Shown piece after piece: positions 17,201-24,594 of a stretch of DNA of 64,000 nucleotides (the first letter of the stretch is position 1; every line of letters starts with the position of its first letter). The position numbers and the translations under genes are program-made. Origin of the DNA: an uncultured Bacteroidia bacterium (GTDB lineage: Bacteria; Bacteroidota; Bacteroidia; Bacteroidales; UBA932); assembly GCA_902768985.1 (NCBI GenBank), contig CACXNA010000001.1, positions 186,001 through 250,000 on the forward strand, in the 5' to 3' direction. Under the pieces are notes generated by a model that ran no database searches, had not been told where the DNA came from, and saw nothing but the letters and a program-made list of their open reading frames with translations.

Positions 17201-17826
17201 TAAGTATCCAGACGCAACCCGCTGAGGAGAATCTCCTTGGCCAGAGCAAGTGGTGGGGCTTCCCGGACCTTCCGGAGGAGCTGGACTGGCCGTCTGTGCC
17301 GGTCAATGACGACGGGGACGTGTACGACGACCCGCTGACCTTCATCTGCCAGATCCGTTGCGAGGAGCTGGCGCCGTTCGACCCGGAAGGACTGCTGCCG
17401 CATACCGGCATGCTGTGGTTCTTCGCCTCGCTGGATTATTTCCTCGGCAAACTGGACGCCGTATGCCCGGGGATGGGGGAGTGGGAGTACCCGTATTTCC
17501 GGGTGTTCTACTCGAACGACCTGGATTCGCTGCACGAGCACACGTTGCTTTACGACGACGGCACGCCCGCCGTCCTGCCGGCCGAGGCGATCCATTTCTC
17601 GCGCGTGACGCGCGATGAGGACAGCTATACGCGTCTGCTGGGGCAGCCCTTTTACGAGGAGGTGTCCGGCGAACTGCCCGGCCTCATCTCCCTGCTGCAG
17701 CTGGACGAGGACGATCGCTGGGGCCTTCGCTTTTTCGACAGCGGCATGCTCAATTTCATGATTTCACCCGAAGACCTGGCGGCCCGCCGCTTCAGCGCCG
17801 TGCGTGCCTGGCTTCACTCCGCCTGA
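17197..17826 (+). CDS. DUF1963 (YwqG-like) family protein
   Basis: The 209-residue cytosolic protein has the DUF1963 hallmarks: SKWWGFPDLPEELDWP near the start, PLTFICQIRCEEL, GMLWFFASLDYF, and the C-terminal LLQLDEDDRWGLRFFDSGML. DUF1963 proteins are common in bacteria and often accompany polymorphic toxin or conflict loci, but their biochemical role is not established. Its ATG overlaps the RyR gene stop by four bases, so it is translationally coupled to the presumed effector. A regulatory or immunity-like role toward that protein is only a guess. Confidence 0.82.
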   Translation: MISIQTQPAEENLLGQSKWWGFPDLPEELDWPSVPVNDDGDVYDDPLTFICQIRCEELAPFDPEGLLPHTGMLWFFASLDYFLGKLDAVCPGMGEWEYPYFRVFYSNDLDSLHEHTLLYDDGTPAVLPAEAIHFSRVTRDEDSYTRLLGQPFYEEVSGELPGLISLLQLDEDDRWGLRFFDSGMLNFMISPEDLAARRFSAVRAWLHSA

Positions 17827-17847
17827 CAACACTAAAGCTACCGCGAT

Positions 17848-19251
17848 ATGAAAAAGGTTTTGTTCTTCCTGTTGTTATCTTGTCTGCTGGCTTCCTGCGC
17901 CAGTAATGACAACTATTTAGGCTACTACATCACCTATGACGAGGTGGAAGTCCGCGAGTCTCCTTCCGAGGATGCCCCGGTCGTACTTAAACTCATTTGC
18001 ATCAACCGCCCCGGCAGCTACAAACAGGCTGATGGGGATGTCCCCTGCGCTTTCGTAGCGGACAATGCGGGCCCTTCTCCCATCGGTGTCAAGAAGATTG
18101 ATGCGAGCGGGAAATGGGGCTACATCGATGAATCCATCCCTATGATCCTCCATTGGAAGGGCTGGATCCCCCTGGACCGGATGATCTCATGCGGTACGCA
18201 GGCTGCGGATGAAATCGTCCCTACGTACGAGGTTCGCGAAGATGGTTTGGCGATGTACATGCATCCTGAAGAGAACAAAAAGGACCAGGTGCGGGCTTAT
18301 GGCATCAAAGCAGGGGACAAGGTGCTGCTGCGCGCCACCCATGGGCGTTGGTCCTTCGTCAGCTGGTTCTTCTGCTCGGACTCCGGAGATAAGAAGGAGA
18401 AGTTCGGCTGGGTGCCGACGAAGAGTATCGCCCAGGTCGATGCCGTGACCAGAGGAGAACTGGAGGAAGAAGTGTATGGAAAAATGCTGGACAAGACCCA
18501 GGATAAACGGGTCGGTATCAATACGGTTACCGTGCTTCGGAAGATTTTCCTGGGAGGCTGCATCCTGGGCCTGTTGTTCACGGTGCTCTTCCTGGTTCCG
18601 GGTATCCGGCGCAAACTGTGGTTCCCGACGCTGCTTTGGATGCCGGGTTGCACGCTTCTGCTATTCATGGGCTATTATCTCACCGGCGCTCCGGCGCTTG
18701 TATATGCGCTCCTGATCGTCCCGGTAGCTTACGTGGTTACACACCCGCTACGGTACAGGCGCAGTGCAAATGGCTACTATCTTCCGTTTTGGATCATCTC
18801 CGTCGGAGGATGCGTGATTATGCTGATTTTCTTGAAGTTCCTCTCGGGCGGACACCTGATTCTGAATATCTTTGCTTTTGCTTTCGATGTGGTTGTGATT
18901 GGGCTGCTGACATCGTGGGTTACAGCCAGGATTGAACGCAATATCTGCCCTCACTGCGGTTTCTATGCGGGGCATCCGAAAATCCGGGTGGATGATGGCG
19001 GCGAAACCATCAGCCGTGGCTACGATACCTGGGATGAGTATGATCATTCCTCGACGCGGACCAACTGGATGGGCCAGAAAATTATCACCGAATATTACAA
19101 GACGCACTACGAAACGGTATACTACATCAATCATCATTACACGGTCGTCCGCCAGTGCTTGGGCTGCGGGAAGGAAATCACCGAGCCTAAAGTTAAATCA
19201 CGGAGAGCGACTGATGACGAGGTGGCGAGATTTCAAAACGGGACGAATTAA
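17848..19251 (+). CDS. SH3-domain lipoprotein with five TM segments and cytoplasmic zinc motif, last gene of operon
   Basis: The 467-residue protein begins with a lipoprotein signal peptide (MKKVLFFLLLSCLLASC; lipidated Cys17). Two bacterial SH3-like stretches follow: VEVRESPSEDAPVVLKL near residue 33 and LAMYMHPEE...AGDKVLLRATHGRWSFV near 135-175, ending in FGWVPTKSI. About five hydrophobic segments lie between 230 and 365. The C-terminal 100 residues carry CPHCGFY and CLGCGKE, a split zinc ribbon. With the N-terminus lipidated in the periplasm, five crossings put the zinc ribbon in the cytoplasm. SH3b domains often bind cell-wall peptides, so this could be a second envelope sensor beside the kinase. 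The gap to the previous gene is 21 bases and a strong terminator follows. Confidence 0.72.
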   Translation: MKKVLFFLLLSCLLASCASNDNYLGYYITYDEVEVRESPSEDAPVVLKLICINRPGSYKQADGDVPCAFVADNAGPSPIGVKKIDASGKWGYIDESIPMILHWKGWIPLDRMISCGTQAADEIVPTYEVREDGLAMYMHPEENKKDQVRAYGIKAGDKVLLRATHGRWSFVSWFFCSDSGDKKEKFGWVPTKSIAQVDAVTRGELEEEVYGKMLDKTQDKRVGINTVTVLRKIFLGGCILGLLFTVLFLVPGIRRKLWFPTLLWMPGCTLLLFMGYYLTGAPALVYALLIVPVAYVVTHPLRYRRSANGYYLPFWIISVGGCVIMLIFLKFLSGGHLILNIFAFAFDVVVIGLLTSWVTARIERNICPHCGFYAGHPKIRVDDGGETISRGYDTWDEYDHSSTRTNWMGQKIITEYYKTHYETVYYINHHYTVVRQCLGCGKEITEPKVKSRRATDDEVARFQNGTN

Positions 19252-19299
19252 ATGATCGGGAATATACTGCAACGTCTTTTCGCACATCATCAAACAAAC

Positions 19300-19328
19300 G
19301 GGGTGCAGAAAGCCTGATTCTGCACCCC
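19300..19328. terminator. Bidirectional terminator between the signalling operon and the FISUMP gene
   Basis: A perfect 11-bp stem (19300-19310 with 19318-19328) with a seven-base loop lies between two convergent genes. T-rich flanks are modest on both strands, so it probably serves both. Confidence 0.8.
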
Positions 19329-19336
19329 GAAATCCT

Positions 19337-20896
19337 TTAATTGCAGACGGGCCGGATGGTGTGGCCGTGGAAGCGGTAGGCGCTTCCTTCAAAGGGGCGC
19401 GTGAAGTCAAACCCGAAACAGGAAATAAAGACGGGGTTGACGGGATTGGCCAGGGTCGAAGACCAGTAGCCGGCATCGGTCTTGGTGTAAGTCACCAAGC
19501 CGACATGGCTGAAGTAGCCGGCGCCCGGGAAGAAAATGGAACGGCCTTCGAAGCCTTCCACCTGGCTCGTGACCAGATAGCCGAAGACGCCGGTGCCCTG
19601 ATAATTCTCGATCCGGGTCCATTGGCAGGAAGTTAGCAACTCCACGCACTCTTCCCGGGTGGGCATGCGCCAATCCCCGCCCAGTTTGGCATGGGCGGCA
19701 TCGTCTTCCAGATCCAGGACGGTTTTGCCGTCGGGTGTCCCGTATGCCTCATTCGTGCAATACTTGGTGATGGTATTCTCGACCCCCTCGCACCACTTGT
19801 AAGTGGACCAGTCGTAAACCTGCTTTACCTCCGTCTCGCCCCAGGCGAAATAGGCGCCATATCCTTCGGGCGTGTCAGCGCCCAGGTTGAAAGCGGACCA
19901 TTTCACGCTCAGGCCCAGATCAACGGCTTCCGCGACATAAGTGAATGTTTCCCGGGTCGGGTCGATGGCCACCAAAAAGGGGAAATACTCCGAGGAGCGC
20001 GTGACCGTCCCGTCCGAGATGCGCAGCCGGGCACTCAGGACGGCCTCTTGCTGCTTGATTTCCTTCGGCAGCGGTGCCCCGTCGGCGATAATGCTGAAAT
20101 ACTGGCCGTCAAAGGCAGTGGCGGTAACGGGGAAATTCAGGGATTCCCTGCCGCCTGCCTTTGTTTCGACTGCGTCCAGGGACACGGCGGAGGCGCCCAG
20201 TTGGGCGAGGAGTTTGGCGGCGGAAAGCGGATAGACTTCAAAGTACAGGATATTGTCCGGCCTGTTGCTGAAATCGACGGAGCCGTCGGCATGGTCCGGG
20301 ACCACGACAACAGACTGTACGGAGGAAACGAGCGCCTCGATCTGTTCCTTCACCTCCTTCATATCTTCCTGAAGCGCTTTCAACGATTGCTGGATGTCCT
20401 GCAGTTCCGTCTGGCACTTCTGCATGGACGCATTCAACTGATCGATACGGGTCTTGAATTCACCCAGCCGGTCTTCGACGGATTTGAGATAATCCTGAAT
20501 GTCTTTCAGCTCCGATTCCAGCGTTGTAATCTTGCCCAGCGTGGCGCTGGCCTGCTCCATCCATTGTTTGACGTCGTCGACATTCTGGTAGACAAGCGCC
20601 TTCAGCGACTCGAAATCGCCTGAGTATTGATCGACTTTGGTGTTCAGTGCGTTGACAATGTCAGACATACTGGCCCCTTTGGCCGCCAGGGCGTCGATTT
20701 GCTCCTGGAGCAGGCGCTTCGCTTCTTCCAACGAAGCGATGGACTTCTGGGCGGAAGCCATCTGCGACTGGATGGACACAAGGGTGATCTTCTCCAGCTG
20801 GTCCAGCCTCGACTGAAGGTCTTCAATCGTCTTCTTGTCACAGGAGGCGAAGCAGATCAGCAGGACGGTGCCGAGCAGGCAAAGGATCTTTCTCAT
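19337..20896 (-). CDS. FISUMP-domain lipoprotein with N-terminal coiled coil
   Basis: This 519-residue surface lipoprotein starts at ATG 20894-20896 with a lipoprotein signal (MRKILCLLGTVLLICFASC). About 210 residues of strong heptad-repeat coiled coil follow, built from leucine/glutamine-rich segments such as LESELKDIQDYLKSVEDRL. A beta-rich middle part leads into a C-terminal Fibrobacter succinogenes major paralogous domain (about 340-519): VDLGLSVKWSAFNLGA, GAYFAWGETEVK, GGDWRMPTREE, YWSSTLANP and HTIRPVCN. FISUMP lipoproteins are abundant on Bacteroidota surfaces and are thought to bind or decorate, but no enzymatic role is known. It is transcribed alone, divergent from the AbrB gene. Confidence 0.85.
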   Translation of the reverse strand: MRKILCLLGTVLLICFASCDKKTIEDLQSRLDQLEKITLVSIQSQMASAQKSIASLEEAKRLLQEQIDALAAKGASMSDIVNALNTKVDQYSGDFESLKALVYQNVDDVKQWMEQASATLGKITTLESELKDIQDYLKSVEDRLGEFKTRIDQLNASMQKCQTELQDIQQSLKALQEDMKEVKEQIEALVSSVQSVVVVPDHADGSVDFSNRPDNILYFEVYPLSAAKLLAQLGASAVSLDAVETKAGGRESLNFPVTATAFDGQYFSIIADGAPLPKEIKQQEAVLSARLRISDGTVTRSSEYFPFLVAIDPTRETFTYVAEAVDLGLSVKWSAFNLGADTPEGYGAYFAWGETEVKQVYDWSTYKWCEGVENTITKYCTNEAYGTPDGKTVLDLEDDAAHAKLGGDWRMPTREECVELLTSCQWTRIENYQGTGVFGYLVTSQVEGFEGRSIFFPGAGYFSHVGLVTYTKTDAGYWSSTLANPVNPVFISCFGFDFTRPFEGSAYRFHGHTIRPVCN

Positions 20897-20922
20897 AACT
20901 GCGTGATGACTATACGTTTCTG

Positions 20923-20954
20923 CAAATATATATTGCAAAGAAGAATAATCCAAA
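20923..20954 (-). promoter_or_regulatory. Complete Bacteroidota promoter for the FISUMP gene
   Basis: On the minus strand, TTTG (20951-20954) is followed by 20 bases and TATATTTG (20923-20930), matching the TTTG-N19-21-TAnnTTTG consensus. It lies 27 bases before the start codon. Confidence 0.8.
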
Positions 20955-20981
20955 CCGATGTGCATATTCTGTTAAAATAGT

Positions 20982-20989
20982 TATATTTG
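20982..20989 (+). promoter_or_regulatory. -7 box for the AbrB-acyltransferase pair
   Basis: TATATTTG lies 28 bases before ATG 21017. The -33 element is not clear. Confidence 0.6.
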
Positions 20990-21016
20990 TGGGAAATTTC
21001 TAACAAGTATAACATA

Positions 21017-21226
21017 ATGGAAGAGAAAGAAGGCAAATACATGTTCGGCGTGGTGAAGGTGGGAGACAAGGGACAGATTGTCATCCCCAAGGACGCCCGC
21101 AAGCTTTATGACATCAAGCCCGGAGACGGCCTGATGCTCCTCGGAGACCAGAACGGCATGGCGCTCCTCAAGACGGAGAAGTTCCAGGCGATCATTGACC
21201 AGGCGATGGGAGGGCTGACCAAATGA
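21017..21226 (+). CDS. AbrB/MazE-type SpoVT-AbrB domain regulator
   Basis: The 69-residue protein matches the swapped-hairpin AbrB domain: VVKVGDKGQIVIPKDARKLY, DIKPGDGLMLLGDQNGMALLK. Such proteins are dimeric DNA-binding transition-state regulators or antitoxin-like repressors. The start at ATG 21017 is chosen because it follows the -7 box; an upstream in-frame TTG at 20987 would overlap the promoter. It overlaps the acyltransferase gene by four bases. No toxin of MazF or VapC type is adjacent, so a plain autoregulator of this two-gene unit is the simplest reading. Confidence 0.85.
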   Translation: MEEKEGKYMFGVVKVGDKGQIVIPKDARKLYDIKPGDGLMLLGDQNGMALLKTEKFQAIIDQAMGGLTK

Positions 21227-22326
21227 GAAAGCATTGGATGGACAACCTGCGCTGGGTGACGGTGCTCCTGGTGCTCTTCTACCACGTCATTTATTTCTAC
21301 AACAACAAGGGCGTGTTCGGCGGCATCGGCGGCTTTGGCCCGTATCCGGAATATCCGCAGTACCAGGACGTTGTGATGTATATCCTATATCCTTGGTTCA
21401 TGCCGCTGCTCTTCCTGCTGGCAGGCGTCAGCGCGCGCTATGCGCTGGACAAGTATGACGGCAAGGCGTGGTTCAAGGCCCGCACGCGCAAGCTGCTGGT
21501 GCCAGCGACCATCGGCCTGTTCGTCTTCCAATGGATGACCGGCTACTTCAACACGGTCGTAGCTGAAAGCCAGGGCGTGTTCGACGGTTTGCCGGGCGTG
21601 GCGAAATATGTCATGATGGCCATCAGCGGCTGCGGTCCGCTGTGGTTCGCCCAGGACCTGTGGCTCTTCTCGCTGCTGCTCCTGCTCGTTCGCAAGTTGG
21701 ACGCGAAGAACCGCTTCTACGACGCCTGCGGCAAAATGGGCCTGATCGCGATCATCCTGCTGGGCATCCTGTTCTGCCTCGGCGAATATACCCTGATCCG
21801 CAATCCCAGGCCGGATAGCGCGGACGGCCTTTACAACCTCTACAAGCCGCTCTTCTACTTCATTCCTTTCCTGATGGGCTACTTCGTGTTCGCGAATGAC
21901 GCCGTGCAGGAGAAGCTCAAACAGGCGTGGATCCCGCTGCTCGGCTGCGCCGCGGTGACGGGCATCGCCCTGGTCGTCACGACCTTCGGGCAGGACAACA
22001 CGACCCCGCAGTATCTGGCCAGTCCGCTGAACTGCCTGTACGGTTGGGTGATGTGCCTCGCGATGATGGGTTGGTTCCAGGCGAAGTTCGACCGTACGGG
22101 CCGCTTCGCGGGCTACATGGCCCGCTCCAGCTTCGGCCTCTACGTCCTCCATTACGTGGTCGTCGCGAGCCTGGGCTACATGATGAAGATGTACACCCAG
22201 CTGCCGCCGGTGGCGATGTACGTCATCCTGACCGTGGCCGTGTTCACGCTCACGCCGGCCCTGTACGAGCTCCTGCGCCGTATCCCGTTCGTGCGCTGGG
22301 CCGTGCTCGGCGAGAAGAAGGCATAG
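21223..22326 (+). CDS. Acyltransferase family 3 membrane protein
   Basis: The 367-residue polytopic protein has about ten hydrophobic segments. The N-terminus DNLRWVTVLLVLFYH carries the conserved Arg and the His of the Acyl_transf_3 family, which transfer acetyl or succinyl groups from the cytoplasm onto surface glycans and lipids. PWFMPLLFLLAGVSARYAL is the second family block. The acceptor cannot be deduced. It is translationally coupled to the AbrB gene (ATGA), an unusual pairing that suggests conditional surface modification. Confidence 0.85.
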   Translation: MRKHWMDNLRWVTVLLVLFYHVIYFYNNKGVFGGIGGFGPYPEYPQYQDVVMYILYPWFMPLLFLLAGVSARYALDKYDGKAWFKARTRKLLVPATIGLFVFQWMTGYFNTVVAESQGVFDGLPGVAKYVMMAISGCGPLWFAQDLWLFSLLLLLVRKLDAKNRFYDACGKMGLIAIILLGILFCLGEYTLIRNPRPDSADGLYNLYKPLFYFIPFLMGYFVFANDAVQEKLKQAWIPLLGCAAVTGIALVVTTFGQDNTTPQYLASPLNCLYGWVMCLAMMGWFQAKFDRTGRFAGYMARSSFGLYVLHYVVVASLGYMMKMYTQLPPVAMYVILTVAVFTLTPALYELLRRIPFVRWAVLGEKKA

Positions 22327-22349
22327 GGACAATTTTCGCCAGTTTTGCT

Positions 22350-22357
22350 TATATTTG
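22350..22357 (+). promoter_or_regulatory. -7 box for the zinc metallopeptidase
   Basis: TATATTTG lies 18 bases before ATG 22376. The -33 element is not clear. Confidence 0.6.
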
Positions 22358-22375
22358 TAAGCAAATCACATAACT

Positions 22376-23242
22376 ATGCGACTGGACGGAAGAAGACTTA
22401 GTACCAACGTCGATGACCGGCGTGGTATGTCCACCGGCAAAGTGGCCGGCGGCGTGGGCCTCGGAGGCCTCATTATCATCGGACTCCTCACGCTCCTGCT
22501 CGGCGGCAACCCCGCCGACGTGCTGGAGCAGATGGGCGGCATGGGCGGCACGGAGATCGTCAGCCAGAGCGGCCGGACGCCGACCGCCGAGGAGGAAGAG
22601 CTCGCCGTCTTCTCCAAGCAGATCCTGGCCGGCACGGAAGACGTCTGGACCGAGATCTTCGCCCAGAACGGCCGCACCTACGTGCCGCCGAAGCTCGTCC
22701 TTTACAATGATTATGTGCAGACCGGCAGCGGTACCGCTTCCGCCCAGATGGGCCCGTTCTACAACAGCGCGGACCAGACGGTCTACATCGACCTTTCCTT
22801 CTTCTCCACGATGAAGCAGCAGATCGGCGCGGACGGCGATTTCGCGTATGCGTACGTCATCGCGCACGAGGTCGGCCACCACGTCCAGTACCTGCTGGGC
22901 ACGCTCCAGAAGGCGCACCAGCAGATGCAGCGCGTCAGCGAGAAGGAGAGCAACCAGATCAGCGTCCGCCTCGAGCTGCAGGCCGATTTCTACGCCGGCG
23001 TGTGGGCCTACCACGACAACCGGATGTACAATTCCCTGGAGCCGGGCGACATCGAGGAAGGCCTGGCCGTCGCCTCCAAGATCGGCGACGACTACCTGCA
23101 GAAGAAGGCCCGCGGCTACGCCACGCCGGAGACCTTCAACCACGGCACCTCCGACCAGCGCTCCCGCTGGCTGATGAAGGGCTTCCGCACCGGCAACCCG
23201 GCCGAGGGCGACACCTTCACGCCGGCGTACAGCCAGCTCTAA
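22376..23242 (+). CDS. ypfJ: Neutral zinc metallopeptidase (YpfJ family)
   Basis: The 288-residue protein has a basic N-terminus (MRLDGRRLSTNVDDRRG), one membrane helix (about 23-42) and a peptidase domain with VIAHEVGHHVQ (His164, Glu165, His168). The later ELQADFYAGVWAY supplies the third metal ligand. This is the PF04228 family, including E. coli YpfJ, whose substrate is unknown. It is anchored in the inner membrane and probably faces the periplasm. It is followed after one base by the cysteine desulfidase gene, so the two are likely cotranscribed. Confidence 0.88.
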   Translation: MRLDGRRLSTNVDDRRGMSTGKVAGGVGLGGLIIIGLLTLLLGGNPADVLEQMGGMGGTEIVSQSGRTPTAEEEELAVFSKQILAGTEDVWTEIFAQNGRTYVPPKLVLYNDYVQTGSGTASAQMGPFYNSADQTVYIDLSFFSTMKQQIGADGDFAYAYVIAHEVGHHVQYLLGTLQKAHQQMQRVSEKESNQISVRLELQADFYAGVWAYHDNRMYNSLEPGDIEEGLAVASKIGDDYLQKKARGYATPETFNHGTSDQRSRWLMKGFRTGNPAEGDTFTPAYSQL

Positions 23243-23243
23243 T

Positions 23244-24521
23244 ATGGACAACAACCAGATCATCGCACTGATCAAGCGGGAGGTGGTGCCGGCCATCGGC
23301 TGCACCGAGCCCGCGGCGGTGGCGCTCTGCACCGCCTATGCCACGGAGGCGCTGGGCTGCCGCCCTGAGCGCATCGACGTGCAGCTCAGCGGCAATATGC
23401 TCAAGAACGCCATGGGCGTGGGTATTCCCGGAACGGGGATGACCGGCCTGCCGATCGCCGTGGCCCTCGGGGCCCTGATCGGCAAGAGCGCGTATCAATT
23501 GGAAGTGCTGAAGGACGTTTGCCCGGAGGCCGTTGCCGCCGCGAAGGCGTTCCTGGCGGAGAAGCGGATCGCCATCGGCCTGACGAAGGACAGCGACGAG
23601 ACGCTCTACATCGAGGTGCGCTGCGAGGCGGGGGAGAAGCGCTCCCGCGCCATCATTGCGCGTGACCACACGCGCCTGGTGTACCTGGAAGGCCCCTGCG
23701 TGCCGACGCAGGACCGCCGTGCTGAACTCGGCAAAGAGCAGGAAGAAGCGACGGAGAACGACCTCACGCTGCGCCGTGTCTTCGAGTTCGCCACCACGGC
23801 GCCGCTCGCAGACCTGGAATTCATCAACGAGTCCCGCCGCCTGAACGAGGCGGCCGCCGAGGAGGCCCTGAAGGGCAATTACGGCCACGAGCTGGGCAAG
23901 ACGCTCTCGCGTCCGCTCGGCAAGGGTATCATGGGCGACAGCATCTTCAGCCACATCATCAGCGCCACGTCCTCCGCGTGCGACGCGCGCATGGCCGGGG
24001 CCATGATCCCCGTGATGAGCAACTCCGGCAGCGGCAACCAGGGCATCGCCGCGACGCTGCCCGTCGTGGTCTTCGCCCGCGAGAACCATAATACCGAAGA
24101 AGAACTCACCCGCGCGCTCGTCCTGAGCCACCTGACGGCCATCTACATCAAGCAGAGCCTGGGCCGCTTGAGCTGCCTGTGCGGCTGCGTGGTCGCCTCG
24201 ACCGGCAGCAGCTGCGGCATGACCTACTTGATGGGCGGCGGCTATGATCAGGTAGCCTGCAGCGTCAAGAACATGATCGCGAACCTCGCGGGCATGGTCT
24301 GCGACGGCGCCAAGCCCAGCTGCGCGCTGAAGGTGAGCAGCGGCGTCTCCACCGCCGTGCTCAGCGCCATGCTGGCCGTGCAGAACCACAGCGTCACCAG
24401 CACCGAAGGATTAATCGAGGACGACGTCGACCGCTGCATCCGCAACCTCACGCGCCTGGGTTCCGTCGGCATGCAGGAGACGGACAAGATGGTGCTTGAC
24501 ATCATGACCCATAAACAGTAA
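23244..24521 (+). CDS. cyuA: L-cysteine desulfidase / UPF0597 family (CyuA/YhaM-like)
   Basis: The 425-residue cytosolic enzyme matches the UPF0597/CyuA family, related to the serine dehydratase alpha domain. The family breaks L-cysteine into pyruvate, ammonia and sulfide using a [4Fe-4S] cluster. Visible family blocks are EVVPAIGCTEPAAVAL, LSGNMLKNAMGVGIPGTG and GSGNQGIAATLPVV. Conserved cysteines for the cluster lie in the C-terminal half (CLCGC, then C in SSCGMTY, VCDGAKPSCALK). Length is normal. The assignment to cysteine rather than serine as substrate follows family precedent. Confidence 0.85.
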   Translation: MDNNQIIALIKREVVPAIGCTEPAAVALCTAYATEALGCRPERIDVQLSGNMLKNAMGVGIPGTGMTGLPIAVALGALIGKSAYQLEVLKDVCPEAVAAAKAFLAEKRIAIGLTKDSDETLYIEVRCEAGEKRSRAIIARDHTRLVYLEGPCVPTQDRRAELGKEQEEATENDLTLRRVFEFATTAPLADLEFINESRRLNEAAAEEALKGNYGHELGKTLSRPLGKGIMGDSIFSHIISATSSACDARMAGAMIPVMSNSGSGNQGIAATLPVVVFARENHNTEEELTRALVLSHLTAIYIKQSLGRLSCLCGCVVASTGSSCGMTYLMGGGYDQVACSVKNMIANLAGMVCDGAKPSCALKVSSGVSTAVLSAMLAVQNHSVTSTEGLIEDDVDRCIRNLTRLGSVGMQETDKMVLDIMTHKQ

Positions 24522-24532
24522 CGGCTTTTCCG

Positions 24533-24563
24533 TTTGTTTTTATCCTATTAAATGCTACCTTTG
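24533..24563 (+). promoter_or_regulatory. Complete Bacteroidota promoter for nhaA
   Basis: TTTG (24533-24536), 19 bases, then TACCTTTG (24556-24563) fit the TTTG-N19-21-TAnnTTTG consensus, 31 bases before the ATG. Confidence 0.8.
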
Positions 24564-24594
24564 CGCCCGCAAAACGCAACGGTAGCTTTTTTCT

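Noticed and set aside
895-19251. Type VI secretion post-translational regulation cluster (kinase, FHA, phosphatase)
   Set aside because: No tss/tag structural genes are present, and the AAA+ is CbxX-type rather than ClpV.
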